A DNA stretch of 64,000 nt from Alteribacillus sp. YIM 98480. Its GTDB lineage: Bacteria; Bacillota; Bacilli; Bacillales; Marinococcaceae. Shown here one piece after another: positions 8,212 to 16,795 of this stretch. The stretch is from contig NZ_VTOK01000003.1 of assembly GCF_009765375.1 (NCBI RefSeq), positions 124,001 through 188,000 on the forward strand. Reading direction: 5' to 3'. The stretch's first letter is position 1. Every line of letters starts with the position of its first letter. The notes beneath the pieces were generated by a model that saw nothing but the letters and a program-made list of their open reading frames with translations, was not told the DNA's origin and ran no database searches. A program made the translations under genes and the position numbers.

Positions 8212-9351
8212 TTATTCATCCACTGTTTCTTTTCTAGTTGTCTTCTTCTGATGGTTTTCTTCAAGTGCTGCGTAAAAGTCTTCTGGATATCTTTCCACAT
8301 ACATTGACCTTGATGGGAAAGCAATGTTGACTTCTTCTTCTTCTAAAATTTTAATCACTTCAAGGTTCATTTTCTGCTTGATGTCAAACCATTCCACCCA
8401 TGCAGTTGTTTTGGTGAAAAAGTATAAAAATATATTGTAGGAAGAAGCACCCATTTCATTTAATTTCACAATAATAAGCTCTTTGTCTATGTCTTCATGC
8501 TCTTGCAGCATGTCTTCGATTCTTTCTACTACGCGCTCTAGTTTTTTCCTTGAAGTAGCATACTCCACACCGACGGTAAAACTAATTAAACGCTTGTCCA
8601 TTTCTGACCAGTTCGTAATCGCTTCATGTGCTAACGTTCGGTTCGGCACGGTTACAAGGGAATCTTCAAACGTGCGCACTTTCGTACTGCGAAAAGAAAT
8701 ATCCTCTACAATCCCTTCGACTGTCGGTGTTGCAATCCAATCGCCATTTTTAAACGGACGTTCCGTGACGATGATAATACCACCAAAAAAGTTGCTGAGT
8801 GTATCTTGAGCAGCAAGCGCAAAAGCAAGTCCGCCAAGACCTAACCCTGCAATAAATCCATTAATGTCATAATCCCATTCGTATGCCACTACTGTAATGG
8901 TTAACGCGATAATGACAAAACGCAGTAACTTCGATAAAAAGGGAATAAGCATGCTGTCTTCGCCGTCTTCCATCTTTTGAGAAATTTTATCAAACAAACT
9001 CGAAGATGTCGAAACAAAATTAAACAACCCCCATCCTACACAAACAATAATAATGGACCTGTATATAGTATTAATTAAACCTAATTGTTCACGTGGAATA
9101 GGCAAGTATAAAATCGCCAAATAAATTCCCAGCACGCCGATAAAAAAGCGAATCGGCTTTTCAAAAGCAACGAGCATATTCGTAAATATATCGGTCGGCG
9201 ATTTCTTTGCAAACCGCATCACGAATCGAAACAGATAGGCTGTAAAAATTTTGCGGAAAATAAAAATAAGCAAAAATATAGCAAACGCAATTCCTATATC
9301 AATCCAAGGAAGATCTAAAAACCAATACCACCAATTATACAAATAATCCAT
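8212..9351 (-). CDS. Mechanosensitive ion channel, MscS family
   Basis: About 379 residues. Five hydrophobic segments precede the pore helix with the glycine/alanine pattern GFIAGLGLGGLAFALAAQDTLSNFFGG, the hallmark of MscS TM3, followed by the beta domain (PFKNGDWI, VEDISFRSTKVRTFED, VPN) and a cytoplasmic alpha/beta domain. It opens when membrane tension rises, releasing solutes on hypo-osmotic shock. The ATG at 9351 follows GGAGGGAAGG and is preferred over the one at 9369. It is transcribed alone. In a salt-adapted organism this kind of channel is expected, but the role here is inferred from family only. Confidence 0.93.
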   Translation of the reverse strand: MDYLYNWWYWFLDLPWIDIGIAFAIFLLIFIFRKIFTAYLFRFVMRFAKKSPTDIFTNMLVAFEKPIRFFIGVLGIYLAILYLPIPREQLGLINTIYRSIIIVCVGWGLFNFVSTSSSLFDKISQKMEDGEDSMLIPFLSKLLRFVIIALTITVVAYEWDYDINGFIAGLGLGGLAFALAAQDTLSNFFGGIIIVTERPFKNGDWIATPTVEGIVEDISFRSTKVRTFEDSLVTVPNRTLAHEAITNWSEMDKRLISFTVGVEYATSRKKLERVVERIEDMLQEHEDIDKELIIVKLNEMGASSYNIFLYFFTKTTAWVEWFDIKQKMNLEVIKILEEEEVNIAFPSRSMYVERYPEDFYAALEENHQKKTTRKETVDE

Positions 9352-9579
9352 TGCCTTCCCTCCATACAAATCATTACCCGTTTTATCTTAACATGATGCA
9401 AGATTGAACTGCCATTTATATATCATCAGAAGAATGGGTGAAATCTTACAGCTAGAAGAAGGCAGCAAAATTGAAAGGCGCATAAATTTGAAGATTCAAG
9501 GAAAAATATTGAATAGCTAAAAAATATCTAGATCATTACCTATTACTTACTGACTACCTGTAATTATACATACTCCTTA

Positions 9580-9703
9580 AAGACGAACCTTTAGGAGAAG
9601 GCGATTTCTTAGTGGCATATATATTGATTTCCTCAGCATATTGACGACATCGATGATTCATCTACGCTAAAATTTGATACTTTCCTAATCAGTGCAAAAA
9701 AAC
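9580..9703. repeat. Dispersed repeat B, copy 1
   Basis: Shares with 12761-12865 and 22558-22680 the ordered blocks CCTTTAGG.GAAGGCGATT, ACTGATTTCC-like, CATATTGACGACATCGATGATTCATC and a closing TAATCAGT. This copy is the most diverged. It fills most of the 400-base gap between mscS and the ger operon; nothing else was seen there. Confidence 0.7.
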
Positions 9704-9753
9704 GTTTCTGCCGTTTTACTATTTGCAAGAAAGATCATAAGGGGACAGAGAAA

Positions 9754-11337
9754 GTGAGACGTAAATTAAAAAAAATATTAAGATCGAATAATCAAAAAAA
9801 TAAACAAACCACCACGGGAGATCAGACGACTTCTCCTGCTGATAAGACACCTATATCTAAAAACATTGATGAAAATGAAAAGAATCTTCGTTTCCTTTAT
9901 GAGAACAGTTTTGATGTGGTTTTTCGTGAGTTTTCTATCGCACGAAAAGAAAAAGCACTCCTCGTATACATTGATGGCATGTCTAATTTGGAAGAAATCG
10001 ATGAACATATTCTTTCTCCATTAATGAAGGAAAGCATAGACAAATATTACGAAAGTCTATCTGTTTTAGTTAAAAATGTATTGTCAGTATCGGAAGTAGA
10101 AGAAATTAATTCTTTCAACCGTTTAACACAGGCGTTATCTTACGGGAAACCGATAGTGTTAATGGAAGGGTTTGATCATGCCGTTGCTTTTGGGCTGCAA
10201 AAATGGGATCAGCGCAGCATTGAGGAACCCATTTCAGAAGCAGTCGTACAAGGGCCTCGTGAAGGTTTTAATGAAGTACTTAAAACGAATGCTACCATGT
10301 TACGGCGGAGAATCAGAAGTCCTCAATTTAAAATGAAGACAAAACAAATTGGGCGTTATACGACAACTGAAATTGCAATATGCTACGTGGAAGGTTTAGC
10401 AGAACCGACGCTGCTTGAAGAAGTAGAGAATCGATTGGAACGTATCGATATAGACGGTGTGTTAGAAAGCACTTATTTAGAAGAAATGATTGAAGATGAT
10501 CCCGTCTCTCCATTTCCTCAGGTGCTTCGGTCAGAACGACCGGATACAGCAGCAGCTAATTTATTGGAAGGAAGAGTAGTCATTATTATAGATGGCACTC
10601 CTTTAGTCATCATCGTTCCTTCCACACTTTTTGCATTAATGCAATCTGGGGATGATTATTATAATCGCTATATGGCCGGGACAGCCATTCGCTGGTTACG
10701 GTTTGTTTTCTTGTTTATCGCGCTTATGTTTCCTGCGGTTTATGTCGCTCTTATGACCTATCACCAAGAAATGATACCTACCGCTCTTTTATTTTCTATT
10801 GCAGCTTCTCGGGAAGAGGTCCCTTTTCCCGTTCTGGTCGAAGTTCTCTTGATGGAATTCACATTTGAAGCATTGCGGGAAGCAGGATTAAGGCTTCCCA
10901 AACAGATAGGCTCTGCAGTCAGCATTGTCGGTGCTCTTGTCATTGGCGAAGCCGCAGTTACAGCAGGGATTGTATCCGCACCTATGGTTATTGTGGTAGC
11001 GATAACCGGGATTGCTTCTTTTACGATACCTCGTTATACAGCGAGTGTAAGCATTCGATTACTGCGTTTTCCATTAATTTTTTTAGCCTCCTTTCTCGGT
11101 TTGCTTGGCATTATGCTCGGTCTTATCATGCTTGGCACTCATTTGTGCACATTGCGTTCCTTTGGGGTCCCTTATTTATCTCCAGTTGCCCCTTTAAACG
11201 GTTCTCAATTGAAAGATGTCATTGTACGGGCACCTTGGTACAAGTTGAATAAAAGGCCTCATTTCACCGGCGACTATAATAAATACCGCCAGGCTCCTGG
11301 CCAAAAACCAGGCCCCAAAAAAGGAATGGGAGATTAA
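9754..11337 (+). CDS. GerA-family spore germinant receptor, A subunit
   Basis: 527 residues. A hydrophilic N-terminal half (about 40-290) with the family features NTDVVFREF-like and YGKPIVLMEGFDHAVAFGLQKWDQRSIEEP, including the E-P-x-x-E/GPREGF segment (SEAVVQGPREGFNE), then four to six membrane helices from about 300 and a basic proline-rich tail. Together with B and C subunits it forms the nutrient-sensing receptor in the inner spore membrane. Start is GTG with GGGGACAGAG upstream. First gene of the ger operon (40 bases to the B gene). Germinant cannot be predicted. Confidence 0.93.
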   Translation: MRRKLKKILRSNNQKNKQTTTGDQTTSPADKTPISKNIDENEKNLRFLYENSFDVVFREFSIARKEKALLVYIDGMSNLEEIDEHILSPLMKESIDKYYESLSVLVKNVLSVSEVEEINSFNRLTQALSYGKPIVLMEGFDHAVAFGLQKWDQRSIEEPISEAVVQGPREGFNEVLKTNATMLRRRIRSPQFKMKTKQIGRYTTTEIAICYVEGLAEPTLLEEVENRLERIDIDGVLESTYLEEMIEDDPVSPFPQVLRSERPDTAAANLLEGRVVIIIDGTPLVIIVPSTLFALMQSGDDYYNRYMAGTAIRWLRFVFLFIALMFPAVYVALMTYHQEMIPTALLFSIAASREEVPFPVLVEVLLMEFTFEALREAGLRLPKQIGSAVSIVGALVIGEAAVTAGIVSAPMVIVVAITGIASFTIPRYTASVSIRLLRFPLIFLASFLGLLGIMLGLIMLGTHLCTLRSFGVPYLSPVAPLNGSQLKDVIVRAPWYKLNKRPHFTGDYNKYRQAPGQKPGPKKGMGD

Positions 11338-11377
11338 TGAAAGCATAACGATTCCAAAAATATGGGAGGGATAAGCA

Positions 11378-12463
11378 ATGGAAACAGGAAAAATTTCCGG
11401 ATTGCAAATGGCGATCATGATGCACTCAGCCATTTTAGCGACCGTTATTCTTTTAGTTCCTGCCATTATGGCAAAAGAGGCAAAACAAGATTTATGGATC
11501 GTTCCCATTACAGCTTCTATAGCTGGATTTTTAGCATTATTTGTCATCATTCAATTACACAAATATTTTCCGAAAAAAACATTCATTCAATATAGTGAAA
11601 AGATTATCGGACGTATACCAGCAAAAATTCTTTCTTTCGTGTACATCTTATTTTTTCTGCAAACGACCAGTGTGATGTTTAGGCAATATGCGGAATTTGT
11701 TTCAGGCAATTTTTTGTTAAAAACCCCTTCGATTGTCATTATTGCATCCATGGCTTTTGTTTGCGCCTTCGCTGTTCGCGGTGGTATCGAAGTGGTTGGA
11801 AGAACGGCACAACTATTCATTCCGACGGTCACGATATTATTTCTGTTTCTCATTATATTTTTATTTAATGAGATGGATGTCGAGAATATGTACCCGGTAT
11901 TTGAAAATGGAATAATGCCCATAATCAAAGCATCGTCTTCGCCTGCTGCCTGGTTCAGCGAGTTTATGATCATTTCTTTTATGCTTCCTTTTTTAAAAGA
12001 ACGTGAAGGAGGGATGAAGTGGGGAATCATATCTATTGTAAGTGTTGTTATTCTTATGGTAATTACTAATATAACCAGTTTGTTCGTTTTTGGTGAAACG
12101 ACTGTAAAGCTTACATACCCGATTATGAGTGCCGCTAGATATATCAGTGTTGGTGATTTTTTTGAACACCTGGAATCAGTGATTATGGCTATTTGGGTGT
12201 TAAGTGTGTTTATAAAGATATCCGTTTTTTATTATGTACTCGTTTTAGGAACAGCGCAATGGCTAGAGCTATCGAATTATAAGCCGCTTGTGTTACCGTT
12301 TGGTTTTTTATTGACGGTTATGAGTGTCTGGACGCCTAATTTACCTGAACTGACAGACTATCTCAAAAGAGTTTCTCCCTTCAACCTTCCGCTTTTTTAT
12401 CTAGTCATTCCAACGATACTGTTGGTGGTAGCAAAAGTTCGTAAATTATCTACTACTCATTAA
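11378..12463 (+). CDS. GerAB/YndE-family germination permease, B subunit
   Basis: 361 residues with ten hydrophobic segments, the APC-type fold of the GerAB family. ISGLQMAIMMHSAILATVILLVPAIMAK at the start and the LPxLKEREGGMKWG loop are characteristic. GerB proteins bind the germinant inside the membrane and act with A and C subunits as an ion channel. GGGAGGG lies seven bases before the ATG. The gene follows gerA directly, but the C gene is 449 bases further, the space being filled by repeats A and B. Confidence 0.92.
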   Translation: METGKISGLQMAIMMHSAILATVILLVPAIMAKEAKQDLWIVPITASIAGFLALFVIIQLHKYFPKKTFIQYSEKIIGRIPAKILSFVYILFFLQTTSVMFRQYAEFVSGNFLLKTPSIVIIASMAFVCAFAVRGGIEVVGRTAQLFIPTVTILFLFLIIFLFNEMDVENMYPVFENGIMPIIKASSSPAAWFSEFMIISFMLPFLKEREGGMKWGIISIVSVVILMVITNITSLFVFGETTVKLTYPIMSAARYISVGDFFEHLESVIMAIWVLSVFIKISVFYYVLVLGTAQWLELSNYKPLVLPFGFLLTVMSVWTPNLPELTDYLKRVSPFNLPLFYLVIPTILLVVAKVRKLSTTH

Positions 12464-12477
12464 AACTGCTTTTTTAA

Positions 12478-12734
12478 GAAAAGCGCAAGCGCCCTGGTCA
12501 GCCGCGACAGGTTCTGGAGCTTTCGAGCAGGGTCGCCTGCGGCCCGGAGTCGAAAGGGAAGACATAAGACGTTCAGCTCATTTTAATGAACTTCTACTAA
12601 AATCGCACACGTCGACGCATAGGATGTGCTCATGTCGCCAATGCCACAGGACGTGGCGTTTTTAGCAAAAATTCCTCTTTATCGTGTGCGCCTGAGCTGC
12701 TGGGCGCTGAAGCTAGACATCAAAAACGCCAAAT
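12478..12734. repeat. Dispersed repeat A, copy 1 (long form)
   Basis: Begins GAAAAGCGCAAGCGCC and ends GGCGCTGAAGCTAGACAT followed by AAAACGCCAA. The second copy (32637-32773) has the same ends and a different middle. Strong internal stems include GCACACG with CGTGTGC and CGCCA..GGACGTGGCG. Such hairpin elements with AGCGCAAGCGCC ends are common between genes in Bacillaceae. This copy sits inside the ger operon. Confidence 0.75.
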
Positions 12735-12760
12735 ATTATAATTTCTTACCTATAAACCTA

Positions 12761-12865
12761 GCTAGCGCAAGACCTTTAAGTAAGGCGATTGCCTAGTTGC
12801 ACTTATACTGATTTATTTCACATATTGACGTCGTTGATGATTCATCCAGTATAAAAAAGGGCTAT
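12761..12865. repeat. Dispersed repeat B, copy 2
   Basis: CTAGCGCAAGACCTTTAAG, then GGCGATTGCCTAGTTGCA, CTTATACTGATTT, CATATTGACGTCGTTGATGA and TTCATCCA, in the same order as in copy 3. It lies next to repeat A in the gerB-gerC gap, about 50 bases before gerC. Confidence 0.8.
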
Positions 12866-12912
12866 CCCAAAAGGTTTTTTTTCACTTCACCAAAAAGAAT
12901 GGGGGCAAACAA

Positions 12913-14103
12913 ATGATAAACTTTCTACGTAAATCTCAATTACTGCTATTATTACTTTTGCTTTGTCCCCTGCTAAACGGCTGCTGGGATCAAAGAGAAG
13001 TAAATGATCTCTTATATGTGGTTGCTGTAGGAATTGATAAACCAGAAGATGTAACGGAAAACGAACAAGTGGAAGTCACAATTCAGTTTGCCATACCTAG
13101 TAATGTTCGTGGAGACCAGACAGGCGGAATGGGAGGCGGCGGCGGAAAAGCAGTGGAGCAGCGAACATTAACAGGGGCAACGATTATGGATGCGATGTCC
13201 AAACTGCAACAAGAAACCTCCCGTCAAATATTTTGGGGCCATAATGAAGTGATCGTAATTGGGGATCGCCTCGCAAAAGAAAACCTGCACGAGCATATTG
13301 ATTTTTTCGCTCGTTACCCGGAACCTCGACTTCAATCCAGAGTATTTATTGTTAACGGAAACGCCAAAGAGTTACTAAATGTCGATCTCTTATTGGAGAG
13401 TATTCCTTCTGAAAAACTAAAGGATCTAAGTTCCCTTCAAGTAATGCAGGACGTTACGTTGAAAGATTTTCTGCAAAAGCTATCGAAAAACCATAGAGGA
13501 GCCTCTGCCCCATTAGTACAAAAAAAAACAACCGAAACAGGAGACGAAAAATTGGCTCTAAACGGAACTGCCATTCTTAAAAATAATAAAATGGTAGGTT
13601 CCATAGATGCCGAGGCAACAAGAGGCCTATTATGGGTGCTAGATGAAATTGACCTGGCAACCGTAACTATTCAACCAGAAAAAGAAGGTAAGATTTCTTT
13701 TAATCTTATTCGGTCTAGAACATCTCTTCAACCTGTTATTGAAAATGGCAAATGGAAAATAACAGTAAGTATCCAAACAGATGACGATGTTGCCGAAAAT
13801 GGAACGAACCTTAATGTAATGAGTCCTAACACAGTTAAAAACCTTGAAATCTTATTAGAAAAAGAGCTTGAAAAGAGAATCTATCTGACTCTTGAAAAAG
13901 TACAAAGAGGGATGAAGGCCGACGTTTTTAATTTTGGTGATGCATTTCACAGAAAATATCCGAAAGAGTGGAGTAAGATAAAAGAGAATTGGGAACAGAA
14001 ATTTCCGGAAGTGGAAGTAAAAGTGGAAACCAACGTCAAGGTGAAAAGACCAGGCAGCTCCACCTCCCCGCAAGGAATACCTGAAGAAAAGGTGGAAGAA
14101 TAA
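12913..14103 (+). CDS. Ger(x)C-family germination lipoprotein, C subunit
   Basis: 396 residues. A poly-leucine signal peptide ends in the lipobox LLNGC (Cys at 24), followed by WDQREVNDLLYVVAVGIDK, the family N-terminal signature. The rest is the three-domain GerC fold. It is the lipid-anchored third subunit of the germinant receptor. ATG preceded by GGGGGCAAAC. Its stop codon overlaps the ATG of the next gene (TAATG). The two repeats upstream mean it may be transcribed through them or from its own promoter. Confidence 0.93.
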   Translation: MINFLRKSQLLLLLLLLCPLLNGCWDQREVNDLLYVVAVGIDKPEDVTENEQVEVTIQFAIPSNVRGDQTGGMGGGGGKAVEQRTLTGATIMDAMSKLQQETSRQIFWGHNEVIVIGDRLAKENLHEHIDFFARYPEPRLQSRVFIVNGNAKELLNVDLLLESIPSEKLKDLSSLQVMQDVTLKDFLQKLSKNHRGASAPLVQKKTTETGDEKLALNGTAILKNNKMVGSIDAEATRGLLWVLDEIDLATVTIQPEKEGKISFNLIRSRTSLQPVIENGKWKITVSIQTDDDVAENGTNLNVMSPNTVKNLEILLEKELEKRIYLTLEKVQRGMKADVFNFGDAFHRKYPKEWSKIKENWEQKFPEVEVKVETNVKVKRPGSSTSPQGIPEEKVEE

Positions 14104-14327
14104 TGAAAATACTGGCTATACTCGGAATCACTGTCATTATGGTTGGGATATACTTATATGAATGGCAAAAAATTGAAAAATACCAAAAAAAGGAAAGACG
14201 AACCTTTGTGGTTTTGACAATCATCGGCTGGTCGCTGGCCATTCTCCTGCTTTTCTTTCCGGATCTTCCCGGGCCTGTTCACTTTCTTAGAGAAGTATAT
14301 AAACCGTTAGAGAAATGGTTAGGATAA
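14103..14327 (+). CDS. Small two-helix membrane protein of the ger operon (D subunit type)
   Basis: 74 residues with two membrane segments (about 3-17 and 36-54) joined by a very basic loop (KIEKYQKKERR). It overlaps gerC by one base. Two-helix D proteins of this kind are encoded with many GerA-type receptors and modulate germination rate in Bacillus; the assignment rests on size, topology and position rather than on a sequence motif. Confidence 0.75.
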   Translation: MKILAILGITVIMVGIYLYEWQKIEKYQKKERRTFVVLTIIGWSLAILLLFFPDLPGPVHFLREVYKPLEKWLG

Positions 14328-14440
14328 GTCTATTTAATAAATAGCATTCACTCTTTTCCGTCTCCTTGTTTAGTACATTTAATGAAACCGATAGTGGTTT
14401 GATTCGTAGAAAATGAATAAATAAGAGAGGGGAATGGAAA

Positions 14441-14863
14441 TTGAGTTTATCTAAAATAGAAAAGTACGTGGACATATATGAAGAACTAAAACGAGAAATG
14501 AAATGGAAAGTGACGGACAACCGCATTTTAATGACGATTGCTTCGCTTTACGTGATGAATGACAGGGCGTTTCACTTAGAAAGACTGCTCCAACTCGCTG
14601 ACAATATAAAAAAACGGGCTGGTATCTTTTATTCTATGCGGTCGCACCCAAGATACACGACAGCTGCTCTTTTTGAGGTAAAAACGGAAGAACCCGAAGC
14701 AAAAATTAATGATCTTTTCTCCTTATATAAGGAGTTTAAAAATGCCAAATTTAAAAGCGGAGTTTATACGTATCTTGCTGCTTCCATTCTTTTAACCCAG
14801 GACCGCCCATCCTTAGACGCAAAAGATATCATTAATAAAACAAGTACTATCTATGAGGGATGA
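14441..14863 (+). CDS. DUF4003-like protein, N-terminal part (split gene)
   Basis: 140 residues from a TTG that follows AGAGAGGGGAATGGAAA. It matches the first part of DUF4003 proteins of Bacillus (DNRILMTIASLYVM.., ..FYSMRSHPRYTTAALF) and ends at TGA in IYEG-stop. The rest of the family continues in the next frame from the overlapping ATG at 14860. Cytoplasmic, helical, function unknown. Either a one-base loss split an original gene of about 325 codons, or the halves are made separately by ATGA coupling. Confidence 0.65.
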   Translation: MSLSKIEKYVDIYEELKREMKWKVTDNRILMTIASLYVMNDRAFHLERLLQLADNIKKRAGIFYSMRSHPRYTTAALFEVKTEEPEAKINDLFSLYKEFKNAKFKSGVYTYLAASILLTQDRPSLDAKDIINKTSTIYEG

Positions 14864-15417
14864 AAAACGAGCATCCATTTTTAACAGGTACGAGTGATTA
14901 TCCGCTTGCTGTGCTGCTAGCATTGGAGGAACGCCCTGGTATGATAGAGCTCATGGAAACTTATTATGATCAATTAAGCAAAAGTGGATTTACAAAAGGA
15001 AACGATTTACAATTTTTAAGTCATATCCTTACCTTAAGCAGCAAGGAAAACCACCAGACGCTCGTTCAACGGGCAGTTGATGTTTTGCAAGCTTTTAAAC
15101 AAAAAGGAATAAAGCCGAAAACGATGTATTATCCTGTCATCGGCATGCTGGCTTTGCTTTCTCCCGAGTTGTTTGAAATGAAAGCTATCCGAGAACTGTA
15201 CGAAGAGATGAATGGTGTGAAACACTTCAAATGGCAAAAAGACATGAATGTGATTATGGCGGTTAGCTTTCATATTAATGAGAAAATGGGTCCAAGCAGC
15301 CTCTCAGAAACGAGTCTTTATACGGCACTAGAATCTATTCTCCAGGCCCAGCAAGCCGTGATGATTGCAGCGATGACTGCGTCTTTTGCCGCCGCATCCA
15401 GCAGCAGTAATAATTAA
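14860..15417 (+). CDS. DUF4003-like protein, C-terminal part (split gene)
   Basis: 185 residues, read in the -1 frame relative to the preceding part and overlapping it by ATGA. It begins MKNEHPFLTGTSDYPLAVLLA, which in intact DUF4003 proteins lies in mid-protein and continues the sequence that stops just before. It ends in an Ala/Ser-rich tail. No ribosome site of its own is evident. The junction is G-G-G-A-T-G-A: one extra base there, or a -1 slip giving YE-G-MKNEH, restores one protein. It overlaps the convergent methyltransferase gene by four bases. Confidence 0.65.
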   Translation: MKNEHPFLTGTSDYPLAVLLALEERPGMIELMETYYDQLSKSGFTKGNDLQFLSHILTLSSKENHQTLVQRAVDVLQAFKQKGIKPKTMYYPVIGMLALLSPELFEMKAIRELYEEMNGVKHFKWQKDMNVIMAVSFHINEKMGPSSLSETSLYTALESILQAQQAVMIAAMTASFAAASSSSNN

Positions 15418-16196
15418 GATGACGGCTTCACTGCTTTTAAAAGAACAGACTCCCCTTCAAACGAATACACCGAGTTCTCATTTATTTTTATATGAAACTT
15501 TTTATGACACGCTGCAGATGAGTTCATCATAAAGCGTGCTAATGATTGTTTTGATTCGTTGGAGAGATTCATTCGATTACACCAGTCATCGAACAGAAAT
15601 GTTTTTGGGAAACGGTGCCATTCTTCTATTACAAAGCCTTCTGTTTCGAGAAAAGAAATCCATTCTGACTTTTTCCAGGCTCTGCAATGACTAAAATCTC
15701 TCCGTTTTTCTACTTCGTTGTAAAACTCATCCAATTCCTGTGCTTCTGGTGCTGTATTATCAATAAGCAGGAATGGAGCTCCTTCTTTTAGTACACGATA
15801 CGTTTCCGATATAAACGCTTTTACATTAGGAAAATGATGCGGGGCTATTCTGCAAGTAACGACATCAAATTGTCCATCGGGAAATGGCATTTGTTCAGCA
15901 TCCCCCTGTGCATATTGTATATTGCGATGACCGTTTTTTTGGTGAAATTCTTTTGCTGCAGCTAAAATTTCTGAGGTTAAATCCAATGCAGTTACTTCAG
16001 CAGCCATTGCGGCAAATGCATTTGCCACATGTCCTCCGCCTGTTGCGACATCTAAAACATGTTCATCTCCAGTCAGCTCTGTAATCTCCACTAATTTTTT
16101 CAAATCTTCTCCTGCTGCGTGCCACGCGCTAGACACATAACGAGCGGCATTGCTCCCAAACTGGCTGCGCACGTCATCCTTGTTTGATGAATTCAT
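15414..16196 (-). CDS. Class I SAM-dependent methyltransferase (UbiE/YcgJ-like)
   Basis: About 260 residues. Rossmann-type SAM site: VLDVATGGGHVANAFA (motif I, about 48-63), VTALDLTSE (motif II), GDAEQMPFPDGQFDVVTCR (motifs III-IV) and RVLKEGAPFLLID (motif V). This is the YcgJ/UbiE-like group, which includes many enzymes of unknown substrate. The ATG at 16196 has AGGAGGAG four bases before it; the ATG at 16211 lies over that same site and is rejected. The gene stands alone and runs tail to tail into the DUF4003 gene. Confidence 0.85.
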   Translation of the reverse strand: MNSSNKDDVRSQFGSNAARYVSSAWHAAGEDLKKLVEITELTGDEHVLDVATGGGHVANAFAAMAAEVTALDLTSEILAAAKEFHQKNGHRNIQYAQGDAEQMPFPDGQFDVVTCRIAPHHFPNVKAFISETYRVLKEGAPFLLIDNTAPEAQELDEFYNEVEKRRDFSHCRAWKKSEWISFLETEGFVIEEWHRFPKTFLFDDWCNRMNLSNESKQSLARFMMNSSAACHKKFHIKINENSVYSFEGESVLLKAVKPSS

Positions 16197-16477
16197 TCTA
16201 CTCCTCCTCATTCAAAACGATATATAGAAAAACTCTTTTAATCTTTCCCCTCTTAAATTCACACTTAAGTTCATTATACAGTATCTAGCCCGTCCCCTGT
16301 ATTAAATTAAAATGAAGTTGAAATCAAAGGAGTTGTTTCAAACACGTTATCTGCTCCTTATTTTTATCGAAAATACATAAAGTGTATATGAGGAACAAAA
16401 ACGATTATTCCTTTAGCTTGAAGTTAGAACAATTAATATCGTGTACATATTAAATATATTTTCACTACATTTTCAGA

Positions 16478-16508
16478 GCACATCTTTTTACGTTATTGAT
16501 ACATACTA
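16478..16508 (+). promoter_or_regulatory. SigmaG/SigmaF-type promoter of splAB
   Basis: CATACTA (16502-16508) is a perfect forespore -10 element. An imperfect -35 (GCACA, 16478-16482) lies 19 bases upstream, slightly too far. In B. subtilis splAB is a SigmaG operon, which supports the reading. The rest of the 16212-16537 gap shows nothing else. Confidence 0.6.
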
Positions 16509-16537
16509 ACAACAATTTCAGGAAAGAAGGTGACGAT

Positions 16538-16795
16538 ATGGAGCAGCGAGAAACGTTTCAACCAGGAAATGTGGTCTATGTGATGTATCGCAATCCGCAT
16601 GCACAAGATGTTGCCAATGTACAAGAAGCGGCCGTCGTAGAAAATCCTGAAAACCCCGGTGAATTATGTCTTTTTTTATATGATACGTATTATCCTTTAG
16701 ATGAAGAAATGGCCATATACCATACAGAAGCTGAAGCAGAAAAAGCGTACGAATATTATTTTGGATCTTCAGAGGGCGGAGATATTATTGGTTAA
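16538..16795 (+). CDS. splA: SplA, regulator of spore photoproduct lyase
   Basis: 85 residues. The core EQRETFQPGNVVYVMYRNPHAQDVANVQEAAVV and the run LCLFLYDTYYPLDEEMAIYHTEAEAEKAY are typical of SplA, a small protein that limits splB expression in B. subtilis. The ATG at 16538 is nine bases after AAGAAGG; the frame stays open to an upstream in-frame ATG without a ribosome site. It overlaps splB by eight bases, so the two are translationally coupled. Confidence 0.9.
   Translation: MEQRETFQPGNVVYVMYRNPHAQDVANVQEAAVVENPENPGELCLFLYDTYYPLDEEMAIYHTEAEAEKAYEYYFGSSEGGDIIG

Noticed and set aside
8055-8324. 89-codon minus-strand frame overlapping the mscS end
   Set aside because: It overlaps the mscS gene in another frame and has no ribosome site or family resemblance.
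9370-9753. Riboswitch ahead of the ger operon
   Set aside because: The structured sequence is a copy of dispersed repeat B, found before unrelated genes, and matches no riboswitch consensus known to me.
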